A stretch of DNA of 64,000 nucleotides from Streptomyces aculeolatus (GCF_020400605.1 NZ_JAINRD010000002.1:372001-436000), one strand, 5' to 3'; shown: positions 37,985 to 46,661, counted from the stretch's first letter. Made by a program: numbers and translations. The notes: a model not told the origin generated them from the letters alone.

Positions 37985-39616
37985 GTGAACAGCAAACTGC
38001 TCGGCGCGGGCACGGTCCTGGCGCTCCTCGCCTCCGTCGCGGCCATGCCGTCCTCGGCGGCGTCCTCCGCGCCGTCCGCGCCCTCCTCCCCGGCGGAGGC
38101 GACGCCCCTGCCCCTGGGCGACCCCGGCCTCACCGAGACGAGGACCACCGAGACGCTGCAGCCCGGCGTCACCCTCACCCGCATCGTCCGCGGCGCCGGC
38201 AGCGCGCAACTGCCCTGGACCGTCGAGGTGTCCATCCCCGGCGGCACCGGCTCACCCGACCCCGACGCGCCGCCCGCCGCCCTGCGGGACCGGGCCAGCG
38301 CCGAGGAACTGGCCGCCGAGCTGACCGGCGAGGGCTTCGCCGCCCGCGCCGAGGAGGTCACCACCCGCGCCCTCGCCGACTTCGCCGGCGGCACCCTCGG
38401 CTGGCGCGTCCGCGTCGGCGAGTTCGACGCCCAGAGCGCCGCCAACGCCGAACGCGCCCGGCTGGTCGCCGCCGGGTACGCCGGCTCCGCCGCGTACACC
38501 GGCTGGGACGGCGACCCCGGAGTCCGGGGAACCTGGCGGGTCGACGTGCTGACCGTCGACCCCCGCACGTTCCGCGGCGGGCTCACCGCCTCGTACGGCC
38601 CCGACCTGGAGAACCGCGAGACGACCAGCCGGCTGGCCACCGACGCCGGGGCGACCGCCGCGGTCAACGCCGGGTTCTTCGTCCTCGACCCGAAGGCCGG
38701 CGCCCCCGGCGACCCGGCCGGCGTCGGCGTCTACGACGGCCGCCTCCTCAGCGAGAGCGTCGGCACCCGCCCGGCCCTCGTGCTGCGCGACTCCGCCCGC
38801 GGCACGAGCGTCACCCGGCTCGGCTGGGCGGGCCGCGTCACCGCCCGCGGCGAGAGCCTCCCGCTGGACGGCACCAACCGCGTACCGGGCCTCATCCGCA
38901 ACTGCGGCGGCACCGCGGACGACACCCCCACCTCCCTGCCGCGCCACGACGTGACCTGCACCGACGCCGACGAAGTCGTCGCCTTCACCGAGGAGTACGG
39001 GGCCCGCACCCCCGCGGGCGACGGCACCGAGGCCGTACTCGACGCCCGCGGCCGCGTCGTCGAGGTGCGCTCCCCGCGCGGCGGCCCGCTGCCGGCCGGC
39101 GGCACCTCCGTCCAGGCCACCGGCGAGCACGCCGGCGAACTGGCCGCCCTCGCCCGTACCGGCGAGAAGCTGCGGATACGCCACGGGCTGCGCGACGACC
39201 GCGGCCGGCCGGTGGCCACCCCGCCCGGCACGGCCGTCGTCAACGGCGGCCCCGAACTCGTCCGCGACGGCCGCACGCACGTCACGCCCACCGCGGACGG
39301 CATGGTCCAGCCCGGCAACCCGAGCTTCTACTACGGCTGGATGCACAAGCGGAACCCGCGCACCCTCGCCGGTGTCGACGCCGCGGGCCGCACCGTCCTC
39401 GTCACCGCGGACGGCCGCGCCACGGACTCCCTCGGCCTCAGCATCCCCGAGAGCGCCGACGTCGCCCGCGCCCTGGGCCTGCGCGACGCCGTGAACCTCG
39501 ACGGCGGCGGCTCGACCACGCTCGCCGTCGGCGGCGAGGTGGTCAACGACCCGTCCGACGCGGCGGGGGAGCGCCCGGTCGGCGACGCGCTGCTGATCCT
39601 GCCGAAGCGGCGCTGA
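37985..39616 (+). CDS. Secreted phosphodiester glycosidase (NAGPA family) with SPOR-like domain
   Basis: 543 residues, GTG behind GGAGAGGTCCCT. The signal peptide spans about 1-26. A SPOR-like segment lies at about 95-165 (ELAAELTGEGFAARAEEVTT, AANAERARLVAAGYAGSAAY). The C-terminal half is the NAGPA/phosphodiester glycosidase domain: AAVNAGFFVLDP, GTAVVNGGPELVRDG and the signature VNLDGGGSTTLAVGG. The family cleaves GlcNAc- or sugar-phosphodiester linkages, for example in wall polymers. It follows the GH43 operon after a terminator, so it may or may not belong to the same regulon. The next gene is 61 bp downstream. Confidence 0.9.
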   Translation: MNSKLLGAGTVLALLASVAAMPSSAASSAPSAPSSPAEATPLPLGDPGLTETRTTETLQPGVTLTRIVRGAGSAQLPWTVEVSIPGGTGSPDPDAPPAALRDRASAEELAAELTGEGFAARAEEVTTRALADFAGGTLGWRVRVGEFDAQSAANAERARLVAAGYAGSAAYTGWDGDPGVRGTWRVDVLTVDPRTFRGGLTASYGPDLENRETTSRLATDAGATAAVNAGFFVLDPKAGAPGDPAGVGVYDGRLLSESVGTRPALVLRDSARGTSVTRLGWAGRVTARGESLPLDGTNRVPGLIRNCGGTADDTPTSLPRHDVTCTDADEVVAFTEEYGARTPAGDGTEAVLDARGRVVEVRSPRGGPLPAGGTSVQATGEHAGELAALARTGEKLRIRHGLRDDRGRPVATPPGTAVVNGGPELVRDGRTHVTPTADGMVQPGNPSFYYGWMHKRNPRTLAGVDAAGRTVLVTADGRATDSLGLSIPESADVARALGLRDAVNLDGGGSTTLAVGGEVVNDPSDAAGERPVGDALLILPKRR

Positions 39617-39677
39617 CGCCGCCGCACCCCGAGAACCCAGCACCGTCCGAACGTTCCACCCTCACCAAGGAGCCGCC

Positions 39678-40703
39678 GTGGTACCCGTTCTGACCGTGAG
39701 AAACCGCTTGCTACTCCTCCTCTCCGCCCTCCTCCTCACCCTCGTCCCCGCCGCCCCGTCGCTCGCCGCGGCGGCACCGGAAGCCACCGCGGAAGCCGCC
39801 GCGCAGGGCGGCGGCCCCCGGGGTGACGCCGAGGTCGTCGGCGTCACCCAGGTCGGCGAGCGCCTGGTCGACCTGTCGGTACGGTCCCCGGCCCTCGGCG
39901 GCCGCACCGTCCCCGTACGCCTGCTGACCCCCGACGGCTGGGACCCGGAGAAGCCCGGGCAGAACTGGCCCACCCTGTGGCTGCTGCACGGCTGCTGCGG
40001 CGACTACACCTCGTGGACCTCCGCCACCGATGTCGAGGACACCGACAGCCTCCGCGACGTCCTCGTGGTCATGCCCGAGGCCGGCTGGAACGGCTGGTAC
40101 AGCAACTGGTGGAACTTCGGCGAGGGCGGCGACCCGGCGTGGGAGACCTTCCACACCGACGAGCTGCGCCGGCTGCTCGAAAGCGACTGGGGCGCCAGCT
40201 CCAACCGCGTGGTCGCCGGCCTGTCCATGGGCGGCCAGGGCGCCCTGATGTACGCGGCCCGCCACCGCGGCATGTTCAGGGCCGCCGCCGCCTACTCCGG
40301 CGCCGCACACCCGCTGCTCAACGACGAGTCCGTGGGCCGCATCATGGGCTTCTTCGGCGGCCGGGGCGACGACCCGCGCCGCGTCTGGGGCGACCCGGTC
40401 GACCAGCGCGCCATCTGGCAGGCCCACGACCCGTACTACCTGGCGAAGAAGCTGAAGTCGATACCGGTCTACCTCTCCTGCGGCGACGGCACGGCAGGAC
40501 CCCTCGACCCGCCCGGCGCCACGGACGCCCTGGAGGCGGACTTCAACAGGCAGAACCAGGCGCTGGCCGCCGAGCTGAAGCGGGTCGGCGCGAAGAAGCT
40601 GATCACCAACCTCTACGGCCCGGGGACCCACCGCTGGGCGTACTGGGAGCGGGAGCTGCACGCCTCGCTGCCGATGCTGCTGGGTGCGCTGAAGGTCCGC
40701 TGA
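39678..40703 (+). CDS. Secreted antigen-85/esterase-D-like alpha/beta hydrolase
   Basis: 341 residues, GTG behind AAGGAGCCGCC. The signal peptide (about 1-31) ends SLAAAA. The esterase fold shows TLWLLHGCCGDYTSWTSATD (oxyanion region), DVLVVMPEAGWNGWYSNWWN, nucleophile elbow GLSMGGQG and catalytic His in YGPGTHRWAYWERELH. It resembles antigen-85 mycolyltransferase-like and feruloyl/acetyl esterase D enzymes; this organism type makes no mycolic acids, so a carbohydrate esterase role is more likely. Probably co-transcribed with the phosphodiester glycosidase gene. Confidence 0.87.
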   Translation: MVPVLTVRNRLLLLLSALLLTLVPAAPSLAAAAPEATAEAAAQGGGPRGDAEVVGVTQVGERLVDLSVRSPALGGRTVPVRLLTPDGWDPEKPGQNWPTLWLLHGCCGDYTSWTSATDVEDTDSLRDVLVVMPEAGWNGWYSNWWNFGEGGDPAWETFHTDELRRLLESDWGASSNRVVAGLSMGGQGALMYAARHRGMFRAAAAYSGAAHPLLNDESVGRIMGFFGGRGDDPRRVWGDPVDQRAIWQAHDPYYLAKKLKSIPVYLSCGDGTAGPLDPPGATDALEADFNRQNQALAAELKRVGAKKLITNLYGPGTHRWAYWERELHASLPMLLGALKVR

Positions 40704-40713
40704 GGGCATGCCG

Positions 40714-40753
40714 CCGGGGCAACGGGCGCTGCGAGCGCGGCCCGTTGCCCCGG
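40714..40753 (+). terminator. Hairpin terminator after the esterase gene
   Basis: Perfect 14-bp stem CCGGGGCAACGGGC/GCCCGTTGCCCCGG with a 12-base loop, 10 bp after the stop codon. Its core GGCAACGGGC also forms the arms of the hairpin at 40959-40989. Confidence 0.85.
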
Positions 40754-40775
40754 GTGGTGAGGACGGAGATCGCGG

Positions 40776-40952
40776 TCAGGCGCGGGGCGACCCCGCGTCG
40801 TCGTAGTGCCGCCGGGCCTGCTCGACGTGCTGAAGGTTGGCGGTGGCCCACTCGGAGAGGTGGGCGAAGACCAGCGCCGGGCGGCCCGGGTGCGGGAGTC
40901 GCACGCCTCGCCAGCGGTGCCGCCGGGCGCCGAAGGTGAGCCGACGGGAGAC
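40776..40952 (-). pseudogene. Small coding-like fragment of unknown family
   Basis: On the minus strand a frame ends at 40776 and reads VSRRLTFGARRHRWRGVRLP, then VFAHLSEWATANLQHVEQARRHYD, with normal coding composition. There is no good start codon or ribosome site; a GTG inside would give only 42 residues. It lies between two hairpins that share their arm sequence. It could be the tail of a deleted gene or a small protein. I do not recognise a family. Confidence 0.3.
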
Positions 40953-40958
40953 CGCGGA

Positions 40959-40989
40959 GGCAACGGGCCGCTCACGGCGGCCCGTTGCC
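40959..40989 (-). terminator. Hairpin at the end of the mannosyltransferase gene
   Basis: Perfect 13-bp stem GGCAACGGGCCGC/GCGGCCCGTTGCC with a five-base loop that contains the stop codon of the minus-strand gene. Confidence 0.7.
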
Positions 40990-42186
40990 CAGCAGCGCCA
41001 CCGCGCCGTACGCACCCGAGACCAGCGCCACCGCGCCGACCACCGCCACCGCCCGCCGCACGGGCCAGTGCGCCATGGGCGCCGCCAGGGGGAGCAGCAG
41101 CGGGAAGGCCGGCGTCATCAGGCGGGGGCGGGAGCCGAAGTAGGCCGACCCGACGAGGGAGAGGGCGACGACGGCACAGGCGTAGGTGACCAGGGCGAGT
41201 TGCAGCCGCCGGCGGACACACAGCCACAGGAGCAGGCCGACCAGTCCCAGCGCCGCGCACAGGGCGGCGCCGCCGAGAGGGGAGGGCCAGGGGCCGGTGA
41301 GGAGGCCCCCGATGAAGGCCGCGAGGGCGGCGCCGCCGTCGACCTGGTTGCCCCAGGCGGCCTGGACGCGGAAGTAGCCGAAGGGACTGCGCTCGTGCAC
41401 CCCGACGTAGGCCAGGTACGCGAACCAGCCCAGCGGGGCGAGGAGCAGCCCGGTGAGCAGGCGCCGGTCCCGGCGCAGCAGCGTGCCGACCGGGGCACCG
41501 CCGCGGACCTGGGCCGCCAGGTGCGCGGCACCGGCCGCGCCCAGCGCGGCGATCAGCGCGGCGGCAGTCGGGCGGCACAGCCCGGCCACCGCCGCCAGCA
41601 GGCCCGCCGTCCGCCAGCGGCCGGTCAGGCAGGCGTGGAGGGACCACGCCGCCAGCGCCGTGAACAACGACTCTGTGTACGCCATCCACTGTACGAACCC
41701 CGTGGGCAGCGCGCCCCACAGGGCGGCCAGGAGGACGCCGGCGCGGTGCCCGGCGACATGGGCGCCCACCGCGTAGACGCCCCACGCCGCGGTGAACGAC
41801 GACACCCACGCCACCAGCAGCCCGGCCTCCGCGACGCCGAGCGGGGAGGCCGCCGCCAACGACCGCTCCAGCGCGGGAAGAAGCGGGAAGAAGGCGAGGT
41901 CCGGATGCACTCCGCCGTCCGGCAGACGGGCCTCGAAGCCGTAGCCGTCGCGCGCGATGCGCTGGTACCAGACGGAGTCCCAGCGTCCGTTGAGCCGGTG
42001 CAGCGGGTCCTCGTCCGCCAGCGCGGCGCCCGCGCAGAGCAGGAGCAGCCCGGTGAGCCGCACCGCCGCGTACGCCGCCAGCGCGGGCGCCGCCGCCGGC
42101 GCCGCGGCGCGCAGCGGCCGGAGCAACCGCCGAGCGGTGGAGGGGGAGGGGACCGGGTCCGTACGCGACAAGGCCGTCATGGGCAC
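40972..42186 (-). CDS. PIG-V-like membrane mannosyltransferase
   Basis: 404 residues, GTG 42186 behind GGAGAG (ATG 42180 also possible). It is a polytopic protein with about ten hydrophobic segments. RLTGLLLLCAGAALADED, then NGRWDSVWYQRIARDGYGFE, has the Asp-containing first luminal loop of GT-C enzymes related to GPI mannosyltransferase 2 (PIG-V). FFPLLPALERSL, WMAYTESLFTALAAWSLHAC and SAYFGSRPRLMTPAFPLLLP continue the pattern. It probably uses polyprenyl-phosphate mannose to glycosylate an exported acceptor. Divergent from the two-component system gene. Confidence 0.82.
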   Translation of the reverse strand: MPMTALSRTDPVPSPSTARRLLRPLRAAAPAAAPALAAYAAVRLTGLLLLCAGAALADEDPLHRLNGRWDSVWYQRIARDGYGFEARLPDGGVHPDLAFFPLLPALERSLAAASPLGVAEAGLLVAWVSSFTAAWGVYAVGAHVAGHRAGVLLAALWGALPTGFVQWMAYTESLFTALAAWSLHACLTGRWRTAGLLAAVAGLCRPTAAALIAALGAAGAAHLAAQVRGGAPVGTLLRRDRRLLTGLLLAPLGWFAYLAYVGVHERSPFGYFRVQAAWGNQVDGGAALAAFIGGLLTGPWPSPLGGAALCAALGLVGLLLWLCVRRRLQLALVTYACAVVALSLVGSAYFGSRPRLMTPAFPLLLPLAAPMAHWPVRRAVAVVGAVALVSGAYGAVALLGNGPP

Positions 42187-42217
42187 CGGATGCTCTCCGG
42201 CGACCGCTGTGGGGACG

Positions 42218-42267
42218 CTGAAGGACCCTGAGGAACGCCTCAGACCTGAAGAGTTCCTTCAGGAAGG
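42218..42267. promoter_or_regulatory. Direct-repeat operator candidate upstream of the response regulator
   Basis: CTGA starts at 42218, 42228 and 42246, giving CTGAAGGAC, CTGAGGAACG and CTGAAGAG, with the mirrored CCTCAG (42238-42243) and TTCAGGA. CTGAGG-AACG-CCTCAG and CTGAA-GAGTTCC-TTCAG are small palindromes. About 10-bp spacing fits OmpR-type dimers, so autoregulation is likely. Confidence 0.5.
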
Positions 42268-42295
42268 GGACGGGGGCCGCGGGAATACTGGACAC

Positions 42296-42979
42296 ATGCG
42301 GTTACTCGTGGTCGATGACGAGGTAGGGCTCGCCGCGTCCCTCAAACGGGGCCTGGAGGCGGCCGGTTACGCCGTGGACGTGGCCCACGACGGCCACACC
42401 GGCCTGTACCTGGCGCGCGAGTACCCCTACCAGGCGATCGTGCTCGACATCATGCTCCCTGGCCTCAACGGCTACCGCGTGTGCGCCCGGCTGCGGGCGG
42501 ACGGCGTCGACACGCCCATCCTCATGCTGACGGCCAAGAACGGCGAGTACGACGAGGCCGAGGGACTGGACACGGGCGCCGACGACTACCTCGCGAAGCC
42601 CTTCTCGTACGTGGTGCTGGAGGCCCGGCTGCGCGCGCTGCTCCGCCGCGGCGGCTCACGCACGCGGGCGGTGCTGCGCATCGGCGACCTGTGGCTCGAC
42701 CCGGCGGCCCGCGCCTGCGGACGCGGGGAGACCCGGGTCGCGCTGACGGCCAAGGAGTACGCCGTGCTGGAGTGCCTGGCCCGCAGGTGCGACGAGGTCG
42801 TCACGAAGACGGAGATAGCGGAGCAGGTGTGGTCGGCGGACTTCGACGGCGACCTCAACATCGTCGAGGTGTACGTCAGTGCCCTGCGCCGGAAGATCGA
42901 CGTGCCGTTCGGCCGCCACTCGATCACCACGGTGCGCGGCTGCGGCTACCTGATGACCGGCCATGCCGCCGCCCGCTGA
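42296..42979 (+). CDS. OmpR-family response regulator
   Basis: 227 residues. Receiver domain: Asp7-Asp8 acidic pocket (LLVVDDE), phospho-acceptor Asp51 (IVLDIMLPG), Thr in MLTAKN and Lys in DYLAKPFS. Winged-helix effector at about 128-222: VALTAKEYAVLECLARRCDE, EVYVSALRRKID, ITTVRGCGYLM. It is coupled to the histidine kinase by a 17-bp overlap. Upstream repeats suggest autoregulation. The regulon is unknown; the mannosyltransferase is the divergent neighbour. Confidence 0.95.
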   Translation: MRLLVVDDEVGLAASLKRGLEAAGYAVDVAHDGHTGLYLAREYPYQAIVLDIMLPGLNGYRVCARLRADGVDTPILMLTAKNGEYDEAEGLDTGADDYLAKPFSYVVLEARLRALLRRGGSRTRAVLRIGDLWLDPAARACGRGETRVALTAKEYAVLECLARRCDEVVTKTEIAEQVWSADFDGDLNIVEVYVSALRRKIDVPFGRHSITTVRGCGYLMTGHAAAR

Positions 42980-44435
42980 CCCCCGGGCGGCGGTGAACCC
43001 CCGGCCCCGCCTGCTGCGGCGCGCGGCGGCAGCGGATCCCCGGGCACGTATCGCCTTCGCCGCCGGCACCGCGGCGGGTGCGGTCCTCTTCGTACGCCCG
43101 CTGCTGGGCCTCGGCGGGCTGCCGGGGGTGGTCCTCGTGGTGCTGGCCGCCTGGGCGGCGGGGCAGGGCGGCGCGCCGCGGCCGCGACTCCGGGGCGCCC
43201 TCGGGGCGGGCGCGATGACGGCGGTCCAGTTCGCCGCCCGCGCCGCCTTCGGCAGCCCGCTCGACGCCTACTACGGCTACGGAACGAACAAATCGGTGAT
43301 GTCGGTCGTCGAGACTCCTGCCTTCGTCAGCCCTCTCCTCGGCGTCACGGTCGGCGTCACGGCCTGGCTGCTCGCGCGGCCCGCCGGGCAGGGGCTGCCG
43401 CTGCGGGCCCGGTTCGCGCTCGTCGCGTACGGCGGCACGGTGCTCGCCTCGTCCGCCGTGGTCTCGGTCGCGTCGGCGCTGGCAGCGGCCAACGGCGGAC
43501 ATCTCGGCTGGGGCCCCGACGAGTTCCAGGGAGAACTGCTCTACCTGGCACAGACAGCGGCCGTCCTGATCGGCGCCGGCGCCTGGGTGACGGCCGGGCG
43601 GGCCCTGCGTCCGGTGAACGCCATCCGCACGGAGTTGGAGGACATCACCCTTCGCTCGCTGGACCGCCGCGTGCCCGTGCCCAGGGGCGGCGACGAACTG
43701 ACCGGACTGGCGCTGACGACGAACGAGATCCTGGACCGCCTGGAGCGATCGACCGAAGCCCAGCGGCAGTTCATCGGCGACGCCTCGCACGAACTGCGCA
43801 GCCCGCTCGCGGCGGTCCGGGCGTCGCTCGAATCGCTGCTGGCGCACCCGGACGAGGTCGACTGGCCGACCGCCGTGCGCAGCGCACTGCACGACCTGGA
43901 GCGGCTCCAGGGCCTCAGCGAGGACCTGCTCCTGCTGGCCCGGCTCGACGGCACCGCGACCCTTCCCCGCGACCCCGTCAACCTCACCGACCTCCTCCAC
44001 GACCTGGTCGAGGAGCACCGCCACCTGCACCGCCCGCACCCACTGGAGATCCGCCTCGGCACCCCGGGGCCGCCGGCGTGGGTGGCGGGCAGCGGCATCC
44101 AGCTGGAGCGGATGCTGCGCAACGTGCTGGACAACGCCTGCCGTTACGCCGACGCGAAGGTCGAGGTCGCCGTCCGCGCGGAAGGCGACGCCCGCGCCGG
44201 GACGGTACGGATCGACATCCGCGACGACGGCCCCGGCATACCGGTAGGCGACCGGGAGCGGGTCTTCGAACGGTTCAGCCGGCTGGAGGACGCCCGCACC
44301 CGCAGCTCCGGCGGAGCCGGACTCGGCCTGGCCATCGCCCGGGAGATCGCGGACCGCCACGGCGGGACACTGCACTTCACCGACGCACCCCGAGGCGCGC
44401 ACGCCGTCGGCCGCCTCCCGGCCGCGGCCCGTTGA
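42963..44435 (+). CDS. Membrane sensor histidine kinase
   Basis: 490 residues, starting inside the response regulator gene. Several N-terminal membrane segments (about 28-70, 80-95, 120-170, 192-212) bracket an extracytoplasmic stretch that includes SPLDAYYGYGTNKSVMSVVE. HAMP-like linker to about 262, then the dimerisation box with phospho-His276 (FIGDASHELRSPLAAVRASL). The N box (MLRNVLDNACRYAD), G1 (DIRDDGPGIP), F box (FERFSR) and G2 (GAGLGLAI) are intact. The stimulus is unknown; a cell-envelope signal is plausible. Confidence 0.94.
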   Translation: MPPPADPRAAVNPRPRLLRRAAAADPRARIAFAAGTAAGAVLFVRPLLGLGGLPGVVLVVLAAWAAGQGGAPRPRLRGALGAGAMTAVQFAARAAFGSPLDAYYGYGTNKSVMSVVETPAFVSPLLGVTVGVTAWLLARPAGQGLPLRARFALVAYGGTVLASSAVVSVASALAAANGGHLGWGPDEFQGELLYLAQTAAVLIGAGAWVTAGRALRPVNAIRTELEDITLRSLDRRVPVPRGGDELTGLALTTNEILDRLERSTEAQRQFIGDASHELRSPLAAVRASLESLLAHPDEVDWPTAVRSALHDLERLQGLSEDLLLLARLDGTATLPRDPVNLTDLLHDLVEEHRHLHRPHPLEIRLGTPGPPAWVAGSGIQLERMLRNVLDNACRYADAKVEVAVRAEGDARAGTVRIDIRDDGPGIPVGDRERVFERFSRLEDARTRSSGGAGLGLAIAREIADRHGGTLHFTDAPRGAHAVGRLPAAAR

Positions 44436-44452
44436 GCGAACCCGCCCACAAC

Positions 44453-44475
44453 CCGCCCAGCCTTTGATTGGGCGG
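44453..44475 (+). terminator. Weak hairpin after the kinase gene
   Basis: CCGCCCA pairs with TGGGCGG across a nine-base loop. A second copy of the left arm at 44442-44448 could pair instead. It is close to the promoter of the next gene. Confidence 0.45.
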
Positions 44476-44558
44476 ATTACTCACTGGACTACGATGGTTA
44501 CTGTCCGTAATCATGGTGGTGTCGGAGTTCCGGCAGAGACACATGAGAGGGGCCGGAC

Positions 44559-45407
44559 ATGGGGAAAGTGGGCAACGTCAGCCTGTACGGGGGCGAAGCG
44601 GAAGCAGGGGACAGCCTGAAGACCTTCGGGGCGATGCTGAAGGTACTCAGGGACGAGGCGGGGCTGACGCAGGAGGCGCTGGCGGAGGGCCTGGGGTACT
44701 CGCACGACCACATCTCCAAGATCGAGCGGGGGGTGCGGTTCCCGCCGAGGGATCTGGACAAGCTGGCGGAGGACGTGTTGGGCCCGCTGGCGGCGAGACT
44801 GCTGAAGGAAACGCGCAGGAGCCTGACGAGGAAGGCGGGGCTGGCGTCGAGGTTCAGGCACTGGGCGGTGATCGAGAAAGAGGCGGTCACGCTGTACGCG
44901 TACGAATGCCGCACGATTCCTGGGCTGCTACAGCCCGAGCCGTACACGCGCGCTGTTTTCGAGGCGGTCCTTCCGCCGCTGGTCGAGGAGCAGGTTGAAG
45001 AGCGGGTCGCGGCAAGGCTGGAGCGGCAGGCCGTGCTTGACCAGCGGCCGAACACGTTCTTCGGCTTCATCGTGGAGCAGGCGTTGCTGGAGCGGCAGAT
45101 GGGCGGTGTGCAGGTCACTCGCGACGTGCTGGACCACCTGCTCGCAACTGGCAAACGACGCAATGTCGAGATCCAGGTGATGCCGCGGCGCATGGAGAAA
45201 CACGCTGGGGGAGACGGATCGCTCTACCTCGCCGAGACCGTCGACCACAAGTGGCTTGGCTACAACGAGGGGCATCGGTCGAGCAATCTGATCAGCGACC
45301 TGGGTGACGTGGGTATTCTGCAGCAGCGCTACCGGAAGATCAGTTCCCAGGCGCTCAGCCACGAGGCTACGGTGGACTTGTTGGAGCAGATGCGAGGAGA
45401 CCTATGA
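44559..45407 (+). CDS. XRE-family regulator with DUF5753 domain (whiJ type)
   Basis: 282 residues. Helix-turn-helix at about 22-75 (FGAMLKVLRDEAGLTQEALA, YSHDHISKIERGVRFP). The rest is the DUF5753 ligand or partner domain (CRTIPGLLQPEPYTRAVFEA, NVEIQVMPRRMEKHAGGDGS). Its stop codon overlaps the start of a DUF397 gene, the pairing seen many times in Streptomyces genomes and known from whiJ and bldB-related loci controlling development. The upstream spacer contains a GGATTAC/GTAATC inverted repeat (44474-44512), a possible autoregulatory site. Confidence 0.92.
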   Translation: MGKVGNVSLYGGEAEAGDSLKTFGAMLKVLRDEAGLTQEALAEGLGYSHDHISKIERGVRFPPRDLDKLAEDVLGPLAARLLKETRRSLTRKAGLASRFRHWAVIEKEAVTLYAYECRTIPGLLQPEPYTRAVFEAVLPPLVEEQVEERVAARLERQAVLDQRPNTFFGFIVEQALLERQMGGVQVTRDVLDHLLATGKRRNVEIQVMPRRMEKHAGGDGSLYLAETVDHKWLGYNEGHRSSNLISDLGDVGILQQRYRKISSQALSHEATVDLLEQMRGDL

Positions 45408-45595
45408 GCAGGATCGGACCGGAGTGGTTCAAGAGCAGCTACAGCGGTGGCGACGGCGACAACTGCGTTGAGGTCGCCGTCACTTCGCAGGTTGTCCACG
45501 TCCGTGACTCGAAGGACCGGGAGGGCGGTCAGCTCTCCGTGACCCCCGCGGCCTGGGCCGACTTCGTCGCCTTCGCCAAGGCCGTCGAACTCTGA
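45404..45595 (+). CDS. DUF397 small protein
   Basis: 63 residues, ATG overlapping the upstream stop. The family pattern is complete: EWFKSSYSGGDGDNCVEVAV, VHVRDSKDREGGQLSVTPAA, W..FV. DUF397 proteins partner with the adjacent XRE/DUF5753 regulator and are thought to antagonise its DNA binding, although the mechanism is not settled. Confidence 0.93.
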   Translation: MSRIGPEWFKSSYSGGDGDNCVEVAVTSQVVHVRDSKDREGGQLSVTPAAWADFVAFAKAVEL

Positions 45596-45603
45596 AACAC
45601 CCC

Positions 45604-45634
45604 GCCCGTGCGGCCGTACCCCGGCCGCGCGGGC
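45604..45634. terminator. Bidirectional hairpin between the DUF397 and GNAT genes
   Basis: GCCCGTGCGGCCG pairs with CGGCCGCGCGGGC with one G-T pair and a five-base loop, between convergent genes. Confidence 0.7.
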
Positions 45635-45641
45635 GCACCAG

Positions 45642-46142
45642 TCATGCCTGCTGCACGAGGTCCTTGGCGTACCAGTGATCGGCCTTGCCGTGGCCGTCGT
45701 ACGGCGGCGTCTCCCGGTAGCCGTGTCGCGTGTACAGGGCCCGCGCCTCGGCGAGTTGGGTGTTGGTCTCGCACACGATCCGGGTGGCGCCGAGTCTCCC
45801 GGCAGCCTCCTCGACGGCCAGGAGCAGCCCCCGGCCCAATCCTGCTCCCCGCCCGGCGGGCAGCACGTACATCCGCTTGATCTCCGCGACCCCGGGGGTG
45901 CCGCCGAGCAGCCTCAGTCCCGCGCAGCCCAGGAACTCGCCGCTGCCGCCGCGTGCGACGAGGAACTCGCCGTCGGGCGGGCCGAGGCTGTGGTGCGGGT
46001 CCCTGGCAAGCACGGTTCGAAGGTCTTCCTCCGTCACGTCACGCCCCAGCACCCGCTGCCCCATCTCGGTGAAGTACTGCCGCATCACGGCGTCCACGTC
46101 CCCGCCGGCGACGGGCTCCGGCTTGATCGTCCAGGTAGACAT
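45642..46142 (-). CDS. GNAT-family N-acetyltransferase
   Basis: 166 residues from ATG 46142 (weak ribosome site; ATG 46151 possible). Acetyl-CoA motif A is IKRMYVLPAGRGAGLGRGLLLAVEEAAGRL, with the R/Q-x-x-G-x-G/A loop RGAGLG. Motif B is in EARALYTRHGYRETPPYDGH, ending HWYAKDLV. A stand-alone small-molecule or protein acetyltransferase; the substrate is unknown. The DUF1330 gene lies 47 bp upstream on the same strand. Confidence 0.9.
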   Translation of the reverse strand: MSTWTIKPEPVAGGDVDAVMRQYFTEMGQRVLGRDVTEEDLRTVLARDPHHSLGPPDGEFLVARGGSGEFLGCAGLRLLGGTPGVAEIKRMYVLPAGRGAGLGRGLLLAVEEAAGRLGATRIVCETNTQLAEARALYTRHGYRETPPYDGHGKADHWYAKDLVQQA

Positions 46143-46189
46143 ACAGGCCATCGTCCCGGCCGCTCCGCGCGCCGTCCACGGGACGGTCT

Positions 46190-46537
46190 CTACTCGGCGG
46201 ACAGGGCCTCGCGCATGGCCTTCACGGCACCGGAGGGGTCGTAGCCCTCGGGGACGCCTTCGACCAGGATGATGTCGCCTTCGATGTGCCGCGAGCGCAG
46301 TGGTGCGATCTCCCGGTAGGCGGGGGAGTCCCACCAGGCCCGCGCCTCGGTGATCCCGGGGAAGCCGATCATCACGACCGCCCCGGGCCAGCTTCCCTCC
46401 TTCACCTCGTGCTGCGTCATGTGCACGAGGTAGCGGCCGCCGTACGGCTCGAAGGTGCCGGGGAGGCGCTCGATGTACTCGGCGATCTCCGGGTGCGGGG
46501 CGGCGTCTTGCAGGTGGGCGATGACGTAGGCGGGCAT
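46190..46537 (-). CDS. DUF1330-family protein
   Basis: 115 residues from ATG 46537 behind AAGGACGGTGCC. It is a ferredoxin-like alpha/beta barrel of the DUF1330 family: MPAYVIAHLQDAAPHPEIAE, YGGRYLVHMTQHEVKEGSW, PGAVVMIGFPGITEARAWWD, SPAYREIAPLRSRHIEGDII. Function unknown; related dimeric barrels act as small stress or monooxygenase-like proteins. It may be co-transcribed with the GNAT gene. Confidence 0.88.
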   Translation of the reverse strand: MPAYVIAHLQDAAPHPEIAEYIERLPGTFEPYGGRYLVHMTQHEVKEGSWPGAVVMIGFPGITEARAWWDSPAYREIAPLRSRHIEGDIILVEGVPEGYDPSGAVKAMREALSAE

Positions 46538-46661
46538 GGCACCGTCCTTCGGGTCGGTCTTCCTATGCCGACGATCATGGCATCCCGCCGCGTCGGGGTC
46601 GATGACCGGGCAGGTCATTGACGCCGTCGGGCGCACCCGCCTCCGTGGACCGGCAGGGGTG

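Noticed and set aside
39678..40703. True mycolyltransferase (antigen 85)
   Set aside because: The fold is shared, but nothing else in the window suggests mycolic acids and the sequence fits general secreted esterases equally well.
44559..45595. Toxin-antitoxin system
   Set aside because: The two-gene overlap and small second protein suggest one, but the domains are DUF5753-XRE and DUF397, the developmental whiJ-type pair.
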